A DNA stretch of 64,000 nucleotides, taken from the NCBI GenBank assembly GCA_015143295.1, contig CM026559.1:21528826-21592825 (forward strand), read 5' to 3'. The stretch comes from Tetracentron sinense (taxonomy: Eukaryota > Streptophyta > Magnoliopsida > Trochodendrales > Trochodendraceae). The notes beneath the pieces are model-generated. The model saw nothing but the letters and a program-made list of their open reading frames with translations, had not been told where the DNA came from and did no database searches. Position numbers and translations under genes: made by a program. Below, piece after piece: positions 11,951 to 24,350 of this stretch (within the stretch, counting starts at the first letter, position 1; every line of letters starts with the position of its first letter).

Positions 11951-12567
11951 TGTTGGATTTATTTTAAATTTGTGATTCAAATTTTAATGTCTTTAAAATT
12001 TTTACTTTTGTAACTGCTTTTTAAAAAAAATTTTGAATGACTTTTATTTTATGTAACTCATTTCATTAGTGGGCAGTTTCATGGGTTATTAACGCTCATT
12101 ATCATCATGGTAGAGAAATCTCTACTATAAAAGGGGTTTAATCTCTAAGGTTTCTTGTAAGAAAGATTTTCATCTGTAAGATTTTTGTAGAGAAAAGCGA
12201 GTCTGCCCATTTTTATCTTTTGTATTTTGAGTTGAGTTTTCTTGAGTTGGGTGTCATATCAAAAGTTCATTAGTGAGTCTAATTTGCGAGTGCACGCTAT
12301 TAAACCGCGACTGTTAATCCTGGAGATCGGCCACCATAACCTGTTTGCATCAGGGGAGATACTCCAAGGGGGGCGAAATCGGTCATAAGGACAGTGATTT
12401 TAGTATATTGCCTCAGTTGAAATTCTAATCCATATGTTTCTTTACATCTTATATTTTTCAGGAATTTGTTAAATTGATATTGACAAAATTATTTTGTTTT
12501 ATATGCAATGTTTAAATTTGATTTCCATATTTGATAGAATGTTCAATAATCTCTAATTTTTACAACA
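11951..12567 (+). repeat. 3' LTR of the LARD-like element, unit A
   Basis: Begins TGTTGGATTTATTTTAAATT, has an ACTATAAAAGGGG TATA region near 12124 and ends ACAACA directly before ATGGC. It pairs with 1701-2298. The unit B orthologue at 57778-58394 has the same length (617 bases) and the same right flank. Confidence 0.75.
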
Positions 12568-12572
12568 ATGGC

Positions 12573-12931
12573 AAGAAAAAATTTCTATTAGAGCGGCCCA
12601 TGAATAAAAACTCTTAGAAAATGATAGAAGAATCAAAGTGCGGAAACCATTCTTTCAAATATCAAATGTGCATACTTTTCAAAACATATACTTCACTTTG
12701 CTTTCTTTAGAAACCATAAACTTTTACAATCTTCTTTATGCCTTCTTTAGAAACCATAAACTTTTGAAAGCTTCTTTATGTCTTTTACTTTATAAGTATC
12801 ATCTTTCAGTTACTTTACACACAATTTATTATGAGAGCATACTTCGAACGCATGACTAGTGCTCGGACTATAATGGAAACTAGCATCCTTCATATACTTT
12901 AGGCCTGCCTAGCAACTGTACATATTCTGTG
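12573..12931. other. Left piece of a gypsy-LTR-like relic split by the Tat/Ogre complex
   Basis: Contains two copies of a CTTTCTTTAGAAACCATAAACTTT-type unit near 12695-12775 and the block GACTAGTGCTCGGACTATAATGG (12853). That block recurs as ACTAGTGCCCGGACTATAATGG at 34406, so it brackets the insertion. The unit B counterpart 58400-58765 is continuous. Part of a minus-oriented LTR-like relic that continues at 34344. Confidence 0.45.
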
Positions 12932-13379
12932 TATACTGTAAACACCCCAATTTTGCACCCCCCTAGTCTCTTTACATACCTTTAAAAAGCCCTCTTTTAA
13001 AACCTCTTTCCACTTGTTTCGATTTCCAAAAACACTCCTTATTTAAAAAATGACCAAAATACCCCTAGGGTGAAAAGTGACCAAAATGCCCCTGAAAAAG
13101 TGCTAAAAATTTTATTTTGTCCAAAATGATTTTACAAATTTTTTGATGAATTTTGGCTATTTTTGGGTTTAAATTGGACTTAAAATGGTAGAAAACGACC
13201 AAAATGCCCCTAGATTGCAAAATGATCAAAATGCCTCTGAAAAGTACTGAAAAATTCATGTTTTATCTAAAATATTTTTTTGAATTTTATCAATTAAATT
13301 TTGACTATTTTCAGGCTAAAAGCGGAAAAACGGCTTATCAGCGAATCGGAGATTGCCATGTGACATTTTTTAAACCCCT

Positions 13380-13631
13380 GAATAGGGGCGCTAATTCAAA
13401 CAGCACCCCTATATTAACAAAATTACCCCTCTCATCAGACGGATCAACCCCGTTGACATCGTGCTTAAAAATATCCTAAATAGGGGCGCTACTTCAAACA
13501 ACACCACCAGTAAAGTACGATTTTGCCCCTGTTTTGTCGCCCTACTATTCCTTGCGCCTACCGTTTCGGTAATATCCAAATAGGGGCGCTACATCAAGTA
13601 ACGCCCTCCTATTTTTTGACTCCTATAAATA
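13380..13631 (+). promoter_or_regulatory. LTR promoter: palindrome triplet and TATA box
   Basis: Three copies of AGGGGCGCTA(A/C)(T/A)TCAA followed by an inverted CGCCC/CACCC-type half lie at about 13384, 13482 and 13583. Then comes TATAAATA at 13624-13631 with ACCCCACCCCCTCTCC just after. The same order recurs at 15473-15720, 17250-17499 and, reversed, 33645-33880. In LTR c the element nearest the TATA box is an almost perfect palindrome, GGGCGCTACTTGAAGTAGCG. Binding by any factor is not shown. Confidence 0.6.
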
Positions 13632-13869
13632 CCCCACCCCCTCTCCTTCGTTTTCATTCATTCCACTTCCTCTTTTCTCTCTCCTCTTTCAAAAATCTCT
13701 CTTTAGGGCTCCAGATTCCCAAGAACGTCGATATCGAAGGGTCGATTCTCAGGACTTCTATTCAGAGACCCTTTTGGGTTTCCAGGAAGGTAAAGTATCG
13801 CCAAACTCTGATTTTTGCTTAGTCTTTTATTACTCTTAATTACTTATTGTTTTTAAATACTTAGACTGC

Positions 13870-14345
13870 TTACCTTGTCGAAACCTTGCCCGGTTTTATT
13901 CAAACTTAGCCTACCCTGTCGAATCTTTGCCCGAACTTCGGTTCAAACATAGCCTGCCCTATCGAAACCCTTCCCGATTTTACTTAAACATAGCTTGCCC
14001 TATTGAACCCCTACCCGGTTTTACTTAAACCTAGCCTACATTGTCGAACCTCGGTTCAAACCCTGGTTCAAACCCCACTTAGCCTACCCTGTCAAACCTC
14101 TGCCCGAACTTCGGTTCAAACTTAGCCTACCCTGTCGAACCTCTGCCCGAACTTCGGTTCAAACTTAGCCTACCCTGTCGAACCTCTGCCCAAACTTCGG
14201 TTCAAACATAGCCTACCTTGTCAAACCCCTATCCGAACCTCAGTTCAAACCCTGGTTTAAACCCCACTTACCTTAGCCGAACCTCTATCCGTACCTCGAT
14301 TCAAACCTTGATTCAAACCCTACCCACGAAGTTGAACCTCTAGTT
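13870..14345 (+). repeat. 42-base minisatellite inside LTR a
   Basis: About ten imperfect copies of a unit like CCCGAACTTCGGTTCAAACT plus TAGCCTACCCTGTCGAACCTCTG. Shorter arrays occupy 15955-16130 and 17735-17960, and a reversed array occupies 33000-33410. LTR lengths in this group differ mainly by copy number here. Confidence 0.75.
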
Positions 14346-15017
14346 CAAACCCTTACCCAACCTAGATGCTCCTTGACATGAGTTGAAACTGTCCAAATGC
14401 TTCCCGGCAAGAGCATAAAAGGCTGCGCTCCTGAATAGGACCCCAAACCATTCAAAAACACCCTAACATCCAAAGACATATCTCAGCCTATCAAACACCC
14501 ACAATCCAAATAAAATAAATCAAACAATCAACTACCCTCTGGAACTACGTGTGGCTGGATTCCACTAACAGTGGATACGTAGGCAACCCTGATTGGGTTC
14601 AGCTCACCTAGGATAGAACCCCTGTCCTATCCCTGCTTATTTCAAACTTATACATTACTGTTCAGATTATATCTGCTCTGCATATAAATGAAATTTCAAG
14701 CTTCTCTTATGGTTTTCCCACTTTAATTCAGACTTAGGGAGTTGGTAACCATCTCCGGATAGGAGTTTAGGGGTGCCTAACACCTTTCCTTGACTCAAAT
14801 GAATTCTTACCTTGAACTCTATTTCCAAACCAAAGCCTTATCCAACCTTTTAAGGGACCATATTTTCTCTCACAATCTAAACAGGTGGCGACTCTCTCTT
14901 TTCAGCATTTTTAGCACTATTCCTCATCGGATTCAATCCTGATCTGTAGGGGTTAAAATCCCTGGTCTACAGCTTAGCGACTTTGCTGGGGATCGAACCA
15001 AGAATCTCTAGTTTTGT

Positions 15018-16795
15018 AGTAAACACCCAAATTTTGCACCCCCTAGTCTCTTTGCACACCTTAAAAAACCCTTAAAAAAACCCTCTTTCCACTTGTTTCG
15101 ATTTCCGTAAACACTCGTCAGGTAAAAAATGACCAAAATATCCCTAGGGTGAAAATTGACCAAAATACCCCTAAAAAGTGCTAAAAAGATTTTATTTTTT
15201 CCAAAATAATTTTACAAATTTTTTAATGAATTTTGGCTATTTTTGGGATTAAATTGGACTTAAAATGATAGAAAATGACCAAAATGTCCCTGGAGTGAAA
15301 AATGACCAAACTGCCCCTGAAAAGTACTGAAAAATTCATGTTTCATCTAAAATATTTTTTTGGATTTTATCAGTTCAATTTAGACTATTTTCGTGATAAA
15401 AACGGGCTAAAACGGAAAAACAGCTTATCGGCGAATCAGAGAGTGCCATGTGGCATTTTTAAACCCCTAAATAGGGGCACTACTTCAAACAACCCCCATA
15501 TATTTACAAAATTGCTCATGTCATTAGACGGATCAACCCCATCGACATTGTGTTTAAAAATATCCTAAATAGTGGCGCTACTTCAAACAGCGCCCCCAGT
15601 AAAGTCCGATTTTGCCCCTGTTTTGCCGCCATACTGTTCATTGCCGCCTACTGTTTCGTAATATCCAAATAGGGGCACTACTTGAAGTAGCGCCCCCATA
15701 TTTTTTGACCCCTATAAATACCCCACCCCCTCTCCTTCATTTTTATTAATTCCACTTCCTCTCTTCTCTCTCCTCTTTCAAAAATCCCCCTTTAGCGCTC
15801 CGAATTCCCGAGAACGTCAATTGCGAAGGGACAATTCTCGGGACTTCTTTTCAGAGACACTTTTGGGTTTCCTTGAAGGTAAAGTATCGCTAAACTCTGA
15901 CTTTTGCTTGGTCTTTTATTAATCTTAATTACTTATTGTTTTTAAATACTTAGATTGCTTGCCCTGTCGAAACCCTGCCCGATTTTATTCAAACTTAGCC
16001 TACCCTGTCGAACACCTGTTCGAACCTCAGTTCAGACCTTGGTTTAAACCTCACTTACCTTAGCCGAAACTTTATCCGAACCTCGATTCAAACCTTGGTT
16101 CAAACTCTACCTACCTAGTTGAACCTCTAGTTCAAACCCTTACCCAGCCCAGATGCTCCTTGACATGAGCTAAAACTATCCAGATGCTCCTTGACATGAG
16201 CTAAAACTGTCCAAATGCTCCCAGGCAAGAGCATAAAAGGCCCAAGCGCTCCTGAATAGGAGCCCAAACCATTCAAAAACACCCTAACATCCAAAGAAAA
16301 ATCTCAGCCTATCAAACACCCACAATCCAAACAAAATAAATCAAACAATCAACTCCCCTCTGGAACTACGTGTGGCTTTATTCCACTAACAGTGGATATG
16401 TAGGCAACCTTGATCGGGTTCAGCTTACCTAGGATAGAACTCCTGTCTTGTCCCTGCTTATTTGAAACTTATACATTACTGTTCATATTATATCTGCTTA
16501 GCATATAAATGAAATTTCAAGCTTCTCTTATGGTTTCCTCACTTTAATTCGAACTTAGGGAGTAGGTAACCATTTTCGGATGGGAGTTTAGGGGTGCCTA
16601 ACACCTTCTCCTGACTCAAATGAATTCTTATCTTGAACTCTATTTATAGACCAAAGCCTTATCCAACCTTTTAAGGGACCCTATTTTCTCTCACAATCTA
16701 AATAGGTGGCGACTCACTCTTTTCAGCATTTTTAGCACTATTTGTCATCGGATTCAATCCTGATCGTGAGTAGGGGTTAAAATCCATGGTCTACA
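15018..16795 (+). repeat. Tat/Ogre-like LTR b
   Basis: The second forward LTR starts AGTAAACACCCAAATTTTGC, 46 bases after LTR a ends. It has the same internal order, a TATA box at 15713-15720 and a shorter 42-base array, and ends CTACA at 16795. It is followed by the stub CTTAGCGACTCTGCTGGGGA. By eye it differs from LTR a by roughly 6-10%. Confidence 0.75.
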
Positions 16796-16841
16796 ACTTA
16801 GCGACTCTGCTGGGGATCGAATCGAGAATCTCTAGTTTGGC

Positions 16842-18611
16842 AGTAAACACCTAAAATTTGCACCCCTAGTCTCTTTGCACACCTCTAAAAACCCTTTAAG
16901 AAACCCTCTTTCCACGTGTTTCAATTTTCATAAACGTCCATCAGGTAAAAAATGACCAAAATACCCCTAGGGTGAAAATGAACAAAAATACAAAATTTTT
17001 AATGAATTTTGGCTATTTTTGGGATTAAATTTGACTTAAAATGGTAGAAAATGACCAAAATGCCTTTGGAGTGCAAAATAACCAAAATGCCCTTGAAAAG
17101 TACTGAAAAATTCATGTTTTAAGTAAAATATTTTTCTGGATTTTATTAGTTCAATTTTGACTTTTTTCGAGATAAAAACGGGCTAAAAACGGAAAAACAG
17201 CTTATCGGCGAATCAGAGAGTGCCATGTGGTATTTTTTAAAACCCCTGAATAGGTGCGCTACTTCAAACAACCCCCATATATTTAGAAAATTGCTCCTCT
17301 CGTTAGACGGATCAACCCCATTGAGATCGTGTTTAAAAATATCCTAAATAGGGGCGCTACTTCAAACAGTGCCTCCATTAAAGTACAATTTTGCCCCTGT
17401 TTTACCGCCTTACTGTTCATTGCCGCCTACTGTTTCGTAATATCCAAATAAGGGCGCTACTTGAAGTAGCGCCCCCCTATTTTTTGACCCCTATATATAC
17501 CCCACCCCCTCTCGTTCATTTTCATTCATTCCACTTCCTCTCATCTCTCTCCTCTTTCAAGAATCCCTCTTTTGCGCTCCGGATTCCCGAGAACGTCAAT
17601 TGCGAAGGGTCGATTTTCGGGACTTCTTTTAAGAGACACTTTTGGGTTTCCTGGAAGGTAAAGTATTGCCAAAATCTGACTTTTGCTTAGTCTTTTATTA
17701 ATCTTAATTACTTATTGTGGTTAAATACTTAGACTGCTTGCCTTGTCGAAACCCTGCCCGGTTTTATTCAAACTTAGCCTACCCTGTCGAACCTCTGCCC
17801 GAAATTCGGTTCAAACTTAGCCTACCCTATCGAACACCTGTCCGAACCTTGGTTCAGACTCTGGTTTAAACCCCACTTACCATAGCCGAACCTTTATCCG
17901 AACCTCGATTCAAACCTTGGTTCAAATTCTACCCACCTGGGTTAACCTCTAGTTCAAACTCTTACCCAACCCAGATGCTCCTTGACATGAGCTAAAACTA
18001 TCTAGATGCTCCTTGACATGAGCTAAAACTGTCCAAATGCTCCCCGACAAGAGTATAAAAGGCCCAAGCGCTCCTGAATAGGAGCTCAGACCATTCAAAA
18101 ACACCCTAACATCCAAAGACAAATCTCAGCCTATCAAACACCCACAATGCAAACAAATCAAATCAAACCACCCAACTACCTTTTGGAACTATGTGTGGCT
18201 TGATTCCATTAACAGTAGATATGTAGGCAATCCTGATTGGATACAACTCACCAAAGATAGAACCCCTGTCCTGTCCCGGCTTACCTTAACATGTACATTA
18301 CTGTCCATATAACATTTGTCAAACATATAGATGAAATACAAGCTTCTCTTTTGGTTCCCCCACTTTAATTCAGACTTAGGGAGTAGGCCATCTCCGGATA
18401 GGAGTTTAGGGTGCCTAACACCTTCCCCTGACTCAAATGAATTCTTACCTTGAACTCTATTTTAAGACCAAAGCCTTATCCAACCTTTTTCGGGTCATAT
18501 TTTACCTCACAATCTAAATAGGTGGCGACTATCTCTTTTTAGCATTTTTAGTACTATTCCTCATCGGGTTCAATCCTGATCGGGAGTGGGGGTTAAAATC
18601 CCGGGTCTACA
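16842..18611 (+). repeat. Tat/Ogre-like LTR c
   Basis: The third forward LTR starts AGTAAACACCTAAAATTTGC and ends GGTCTACA. Its TATA box is TATATATA at 17492-17499. It is the LTR directly joined to the interior; the leader after it (GGGGACTTTGGTTTCGTAG) differs from the leader fragment in the two stubs (GGGGATCGAA), so more than one subfamily contributed. Confidence 0.75.
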
Positions 18612-21600
18612 GCTTGGTGACTCTGTTGGGGACTTTGGTTTCGTAGACCAGTATTCAAGCCAAAATCTAAGTTTGAACTGAACAAAGGAAATCACATAAG
18701 AAACTTTTACTTTCATCGATATGCTGTTAATATTGTACATATTCTTACTTCACTATCTTTCATCGAATCTCGGACATTTGTTTGCCAACTTAGCAACATG
18801 CCTTGGATTCCATTTTTATTCATTGCTTGATTTTGATTATTGTATTCATATTCATATTCATTGCATACTAGAATAAAAACTCTTCACCTATCTAGTTGGA
18901 TTCGGTAAGTTTACAATCGAGGGATGGTTATTCCCGATGCTGGAGCCCAAAGATCTGTGGAAAGTACTGGTTGTAGACCGAGAGATGGTTATCTCCGGTA
19001 AACGCAACTGGTCTTTCCTGCTTACACCAATTGTCTTTTTTCAGATATGTTCTATACCGGGGAGTCGCATATATGGTCAAGTGCTCATTAACCTTTTAGA
19101 CAAAAACCTTGCATACACCAGCATAAGCATATAGACTATAGGTCTTTGTTTGGGCATAAATCAAGGACACTCGTCAGGAGGGACTACCTTATCCCTATTC
19201 TGTTACTGGTTTAAGCCGCTCCTGCATCATTTGTTCAGGTATAGGGACAACTGTATCTCTATGCCTAAACCATTTTCAGAGCTTGTGTGAGCCTTCATTG
19301 CTAAATAGGTCTAACCCTAATCCATTCTTTAGCTAGCTCAATCATGTGAGGTTTAAAAGCCTAGACTCTAAAGCGAATCATATGGAGAATCCATTGATTC
19401 ATTTTGATCTTGACCCATTGGGCTCTGGCTTCCTACAACCCAGATAAGTGAAATGGACCTCTGTCCACTCACCTCATTGGATCACACGTTGAGCTGACTC
19501 ATCCCTATTTTGAGTATACTTGCTCAGTTTATTTAACTCAATTCAATTCATTCATTTCATTTGTGTGTATCAATACCATTCAACATGCTGACAATTCAAA
19601 TTTTGTGCATTAGACATCCATCATTCTTTGTATTCATGGCTAGACAAGGGGCAACATCCCATGTCAAATGCCTTTTATTAGATCATATGTCTGTATTATG
19701 ACTACATCTAACTTGACATCATTCATCTAGCATCTTGTCCAAATAGCGACAGTCATATGACTCTCCTGTACATACATTTTATTATCATCTCAATTCATAG
19801 CAGACCCTGAACGAGTGCCCGAAAAGAAACAAAGCAGCCAATTGAAGTATCTTCAGAGCTTGCCAAAGGAAGGAGGTCGAAAGCCATAATGCTAAAGCAA
19901 GATCGATCGAGACTAAGCCAAGTCTAGTCAGTCTAGCCTAGGATTTCAAAACTATCATTTTAACTTTGTCAAAAAATACATTTCAGTCAAGTCTTGTACA
20001 ATCCTTTTCACAAAACCAATACTTTTCAAAAAATTTAGTCAAGTCTTGAACAATCATTTTTTACAAAACCAATACTTTTTTAAAAACATCAGCTTTCTCA
20101 GACTTTTTACAAAATTGCTAAAACAGACTCATGATGATCGTGATCTAGTGCTTCCAAAGAGCTCTAGTGACCTAAGGCCACCAAAAACCAAAAAAAATAG
20201 TTTTCTCCTATCATGCTAACTTGGTCTGCTGGTTTACAAAGGGATCATTCAAACTGTTATTAAAATTCCAGAGTTTCCAAGGTAGCATATATCAATGGGC
20301 CGGAAGAGGAATTTCCAAAAGAAACCCTTGACCCACAGAGCCAAGTGAGAAGGAGACAAAACTCAGCAATGACCCTACGTATGCAAAAATTGGAACCTTG
20401 CTACAATGGGGGCAGAGAGAAAATGAGCTATCTCATCAAGGTCCCGCACAGTACATCAGGCCACTGTGAGAATTCGAAGTTACAAATCCTTTATACTGTT
20501 GAGCCATACAGAGCATCCATTACATACTGGGACAACATCACCCTCGCCAATACATAGGATAGGGGACAGTACCATCCTTCAAGCAAATAAAACAAAGAAG
20601 ACTGACTGGTCATCATGGAAGCATTAGTAATTCATCGCAGAGCAGGAGCAAGCTCAGTCCATCTCTTGAAGGCCTATACGGTTAAAAATGGATTTTCTAG
20701 CGATATTTTACAACTCGGCCGTATGGAGGACGAAGACCTCCTAGAGCCAGTCAATATGTATCAAATTAAGAGATCACTGTGCTTAAGATATTGTCAAGAA
20801 ATTGCTGGTACTCTCAGTTGCTGTAGGAAATGAAAGGAGGCCATTTTTGGCACATCATTTTTTCCCTATTCATTATCGATTAAGCTTATACCGATAAGAT
20901 CCGCTAGTTAGCCCTTCGAGCCTAATAGCCTTTCTTTCTTTAAAATCATACACTGGGACACCCCCTACAAAATTTTTATCACTTGCTTGAACTACGACAT
21001 GACCTAATCTTGAAAAGTGTACGTAGGCAACTTGAAAATCAGGTGCGGTCAGAACAAAACAATCATCTTTCTTGAGCAAAATACTGCTTCACAAAAAACA
21101 AGGCAAAATCCAAAAAGAAAAAATTCAAAAGAAAAGAACAAAATCAAAAGAAACAAAATCCAAAGAGAAAAGCTCAAGAGAAGCGCTCAAGAAAGCTCAA
21201 AAGTAGATAGGGTGTCCCAAATCTTCCACCCCTTATCCTATGTTTCGTCCTATCCCAAGCCCTCCTAGATCCTTCAGAGACTAAGAGTACTGGTAGACTG
21301 ACTGACAAATATCAAAAGGTATACATCTCATCCGCAAGGCAATGACGAGAGAAGATAGATCAAATTATGAGAAAATTGCAGGCCCAGTGAAAACCAGAAA
21401 GACACTGAGGCGCAAAAATAATGCAAGCCCAGCCTTGATATCATTATCAGGGGCAAAAAAGGGAAAAATTTATTCAACTACGCAGGCATGAGTGAAAACC
21501 GGAAATGGCCTAATTGCGCAAAAATTATGTGATCCTTAGACTTGGTCATTCCAAGGGCAAAAAAAAGGAAAAAAATTGAACTATGTTGGTAGCAGGATCT

Positions 21601-22052
21601 TGGTAGAAGTCAGCCTTAACCCCAACAACATCACATCTACAAGCGCTTAGAAAAGATACCAACTTGAAGCCCTCAGCTCTAAGCAAAGTCTAATCTAGCA
21701 TGCAACAAAGTCAAAACTAAGTTTGTACCTTTCTTAGCCATGACTCAAAAGCTTACAATGGCTCATTGCTATATTCTGTCTTCTAATTAAGGGACAAAAG
21801 ATCCACAATCTCAAGCAAGGGTAGACCTCTTTATGAATCAGCAGACAAAGAGAGCATCTCTACTTGTTTTCAAAAATCAAATTAAAAAACAAGCTCATCT
21901 TTAAAAGTTTTAGAGTCCTAGTATGTCTCTTGGCTTAGTCAAAAATCTATCTTCATCACTGGTGCAAAACAAATAGATCAATCGAAGCAAAAGCAGGCTC
22001 GAGCACAACTCCTTCACAACCTGGCGATAAACATCCAGACGAAGGACTGGCA

Positions 22053-22790
22053 GTGGCTCAGGGACACACTTTCACTCCTCATGCCCCGTCATTCATTTCA
22101 TTTGCTTCCTTATGGGTAAGCCACATGGCTATCCTCATTCAATTCATCTACACTTTGCATGTTATGGATAAGCCATGTAGCTCTCTCCATTTATACATAT
22201 TTGTTTGCTTATGGGCAGCCGTGTGGCTTTCCCCATTCATTCACTTAAATACTTTGCTTATTCTTGGGCCGTCGTGTGGCTATCCCCATTCATACATACT
22301 TTATTTATTCATGGGACGCCGTGTGGCAATCCCCATTCATACATCATACTTGCTTATAGATGAGCCATATGGCTATCCTTATCCTCATACATTTTGCATC
22401 TCACTCATCTGCTTGCTTGTTTCATACATGGTGAAGACGGGTGTGTAACTAATCCTCACTAAAATTACATTTTGCTTTCTCATGGGTTAGTCGTGTGGCT
22501 TTCCCCATTCATACATTTTGCTTGTAAAATGGAGCAACCACATGCCTATCTCCATTCATCATATACTCTGCTTGCTTATAAACTTTTTCATGAACTAGCC
22601 GTGCGGCTATCTCCACTTATACATCTGCTTGCTTATACACTTGCTCGTGGACTAGCCTTGCTGCTATCTCCACTTATACATCTACTTGCTTATACACTTG
22701 CTCGTGGACTAGCCGTGTGACTATCTCCACTTATACATCTGCTTGCTTACTTGTGCGAAAGTGGTCATGCGACCATTTCAAATCTGACTT
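22053..22790 (+). repeat. Degenerate 45-60-base tandem array
   Basis: About fourteen imperfect units of the type GCCGTGTGGCTATCCCCATT followed by CATACATTTTGCTTGCTTAT. Near 22570-22740 the unit becomes more regular at about 60 bases. Open frames here are a by-product of the repeat. Confidence 0.7.
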
Positions 22791-22794
22791 TATT

Positions 22795-23640
22795 CATCTT
22801 GATGGCATAGTACCCGGTAGGGCAACCATGCGGTTGTCTGCACCATAGCATCTTACCCGGTGGGGCAGTCGCGTAGTTGTCTGCACCATAGCATCTTATC
22901 CGATGGGACAACCGCGTGGTTGTCTACACCATAGCATCTTACCCGGTGGGGTAACCATGTGGTTGTTTGCACCATAACATATCACCCAGTGGGGCAACCG
23001 CGTGGTTGTCAGCACCATGGCATATTACCCGGTAGGGCAACTGTGAGGTTGTCTGCACCATAGCATTGTACCCGGTGAGGCAACCGTACGGTTACCTGCA
23101 CCATGGCATAGTACCCGGTGGGGCAACCGCACGGTTATCAACACCATGGCATCCTACCCGGTAGGGCAACCGTGTGGTTGTCAGCATCATGGCATCTTAC
23201 TCGGTGGGGCAACCGCGCGGTTGTCAGCACCATGACATCTTATCCTGTGGGGCAATCGCGCTGTTGTCAACACCATGACATCTTACCCGGTGAGGCAACC
23301 GCGCGGTTTTCTACATCATGGCATAGTACCCGATGGGGCAATCGCGTAGTTTTCTACACCGTAGCATCTTACCTGGTGAGGTAACCGCACGGTTGTTTGC
23401 ACTATAGCATAGTACCCGGTGGGGCAACCGCGCGGTTGTCTACACCATAGCATAGTACTCAGTGGGGCAACCGCGTGGTTGTCAGAACCATGGTATGGTA
23501 CCCGGTGAGACAATCGTGTGGTTGTCAGCACCATGGCATAGTATCCGGTAGGGCAACAGCGTGGTTGTCAGCACCATGGCATCTTACCCAGTGGGGCAAC
23601 CACACGGTTATCAGCACTAATTGCATCTTACCCATTTTTT
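22795..23640 (+). repeat. 43-base tandem array with an embedded palindrome
   Basis: About nineteen units of the type TACCCGGTGGGGCAACCGCG followed by CGGTTGTCAGCACCATGGCATCT. The spacing of TACCCGG is 43 bases in the first copies (22811, 22854, 22897). Each unit centres on CAACCGCGCGGTTG, a 14-base palindrome that drifts between copies. Confidence 0.8.
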
Positions 23641-24350
23641 GAAGGAGTAATTGAACAGTTGTCTGATCGACCTTCAGTTGCGGCCTCTTGTGAAGCTGGT
23701 TGTGTAACCAACCTTCACTCATTTGAATCTTTCACCGCATGTTCGCACTCACTCTTAAAGGAGTAACTGACACGGTTGTCTGATCGATCATCAGTTGCGG
23801 ATTCTTGTGAAGCCAGTCTTGTACACTTCAATGCACTGCAATACTTGTTCACTCTTCAAGGAGTAACTGACACGGTTGTTTGATCGACCATCAGTTACGG
23901 CGTCTTGTGAAGCTCTTGTACACTTCACTGCACTTCAATACTTGCTCACTCTTAAAGGAGTAACTAACATAGTTGTCTGATTGACCATCAGTTGCGGCCT
24001 CTTGTGAAGCCAGCCTTGCACTCTTCACGCACTGCACTGCGTTACTTGCTCACTCTTAAAGGAGTAACTGACACGGTTGTCTGATCGACCATCAGTTGCG
24101 GCCTTTTGTGAAACAAGTCTTGCACACTTCATACACAGCACTGCAATACTTGCTCACTCTTAAATGAGCAACTGACACGGTTGTATGATCGACCATCCGT
24201 TGCAGCCTCTTGTGAAGCTAGTCTTGCACACTTCACCGCACTACACTGAATTACTTGCTCACTCTTCAAGGAGTAACTGAAACGGTTGTCTGATCGACCA
24301 TTAGTTGTGGCCTCTTGTGAAGCCAGTTTTGCAATAATCATCACTCACTT
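23641..24350 (+). repeat. Tandem array of about 100-base units
   Basis: Seven units anchored by GGAGTAACTGACACGGTTGT at about 23645, 23761, 23861, 23958, 24062, 24165 and 24271, so spacing is 97-116 bases. Each continues with TGATCGACCATCAGTTGCGG and CTCTTGTGAAGC. Non-coding. Confidence 0.8.

Larger units (their letters stand above)
1701..12567 (+). mobile_element. LARD-like LTR retrotransposon relic, unit A, with nested insertions
   Basis: Two similar terminal repeats (1701-2298 and 11951-12567) begin T(A/G)TTGGATTTATTTTA and end in AACA. They are flanked by a 5-bp target-site repeat, ATGGC, at 1696-1700 and 12568-12572. The interior carries no recognisable gag or pol and is largely non-coding, as in large retrotransposon derivatives mobilised by other elements. 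Nested within it are a Helitron (2723-4944), a MITE (5827-6169) and a Tat-like solo LTR (7347-10031). Without these the element is about 5.6 kb. No clear primer-binding site was recognised next to the 5' LTR. It is an old fossil: both LTRs are visibly diverged and shared with unit B, so it predates the duplication. Confidence 0.65.
12937..14971 (+). repeat. Tat/Ogre-like LTR a
   Basis: Begins TGTAAACACCCCAATTTTGC and ends GGTCTACA. The order of parts is a leading section with GACCAAAATGCCCCT repeats, a U3 block with three GGGGCGCTAC half-palindromes (13380-13610), a TATA box at 13624, an array of about ten 42-base units (13870-14345), a conserved CGTGTGGCT...GTGGATACGTAGGCAACC block and the R/U5-like end. 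It is followed by a primer-site-like GCTTAGCGACTTTGCTGGGG at 14972. Confidence 0.75.

Noticed and set aside
22795-23640. A 43-base array resembling CRISPR or a repeat protein gene
   Set aside because: No spacers; the whole unit repeats, frames are interrupted and not conserved.
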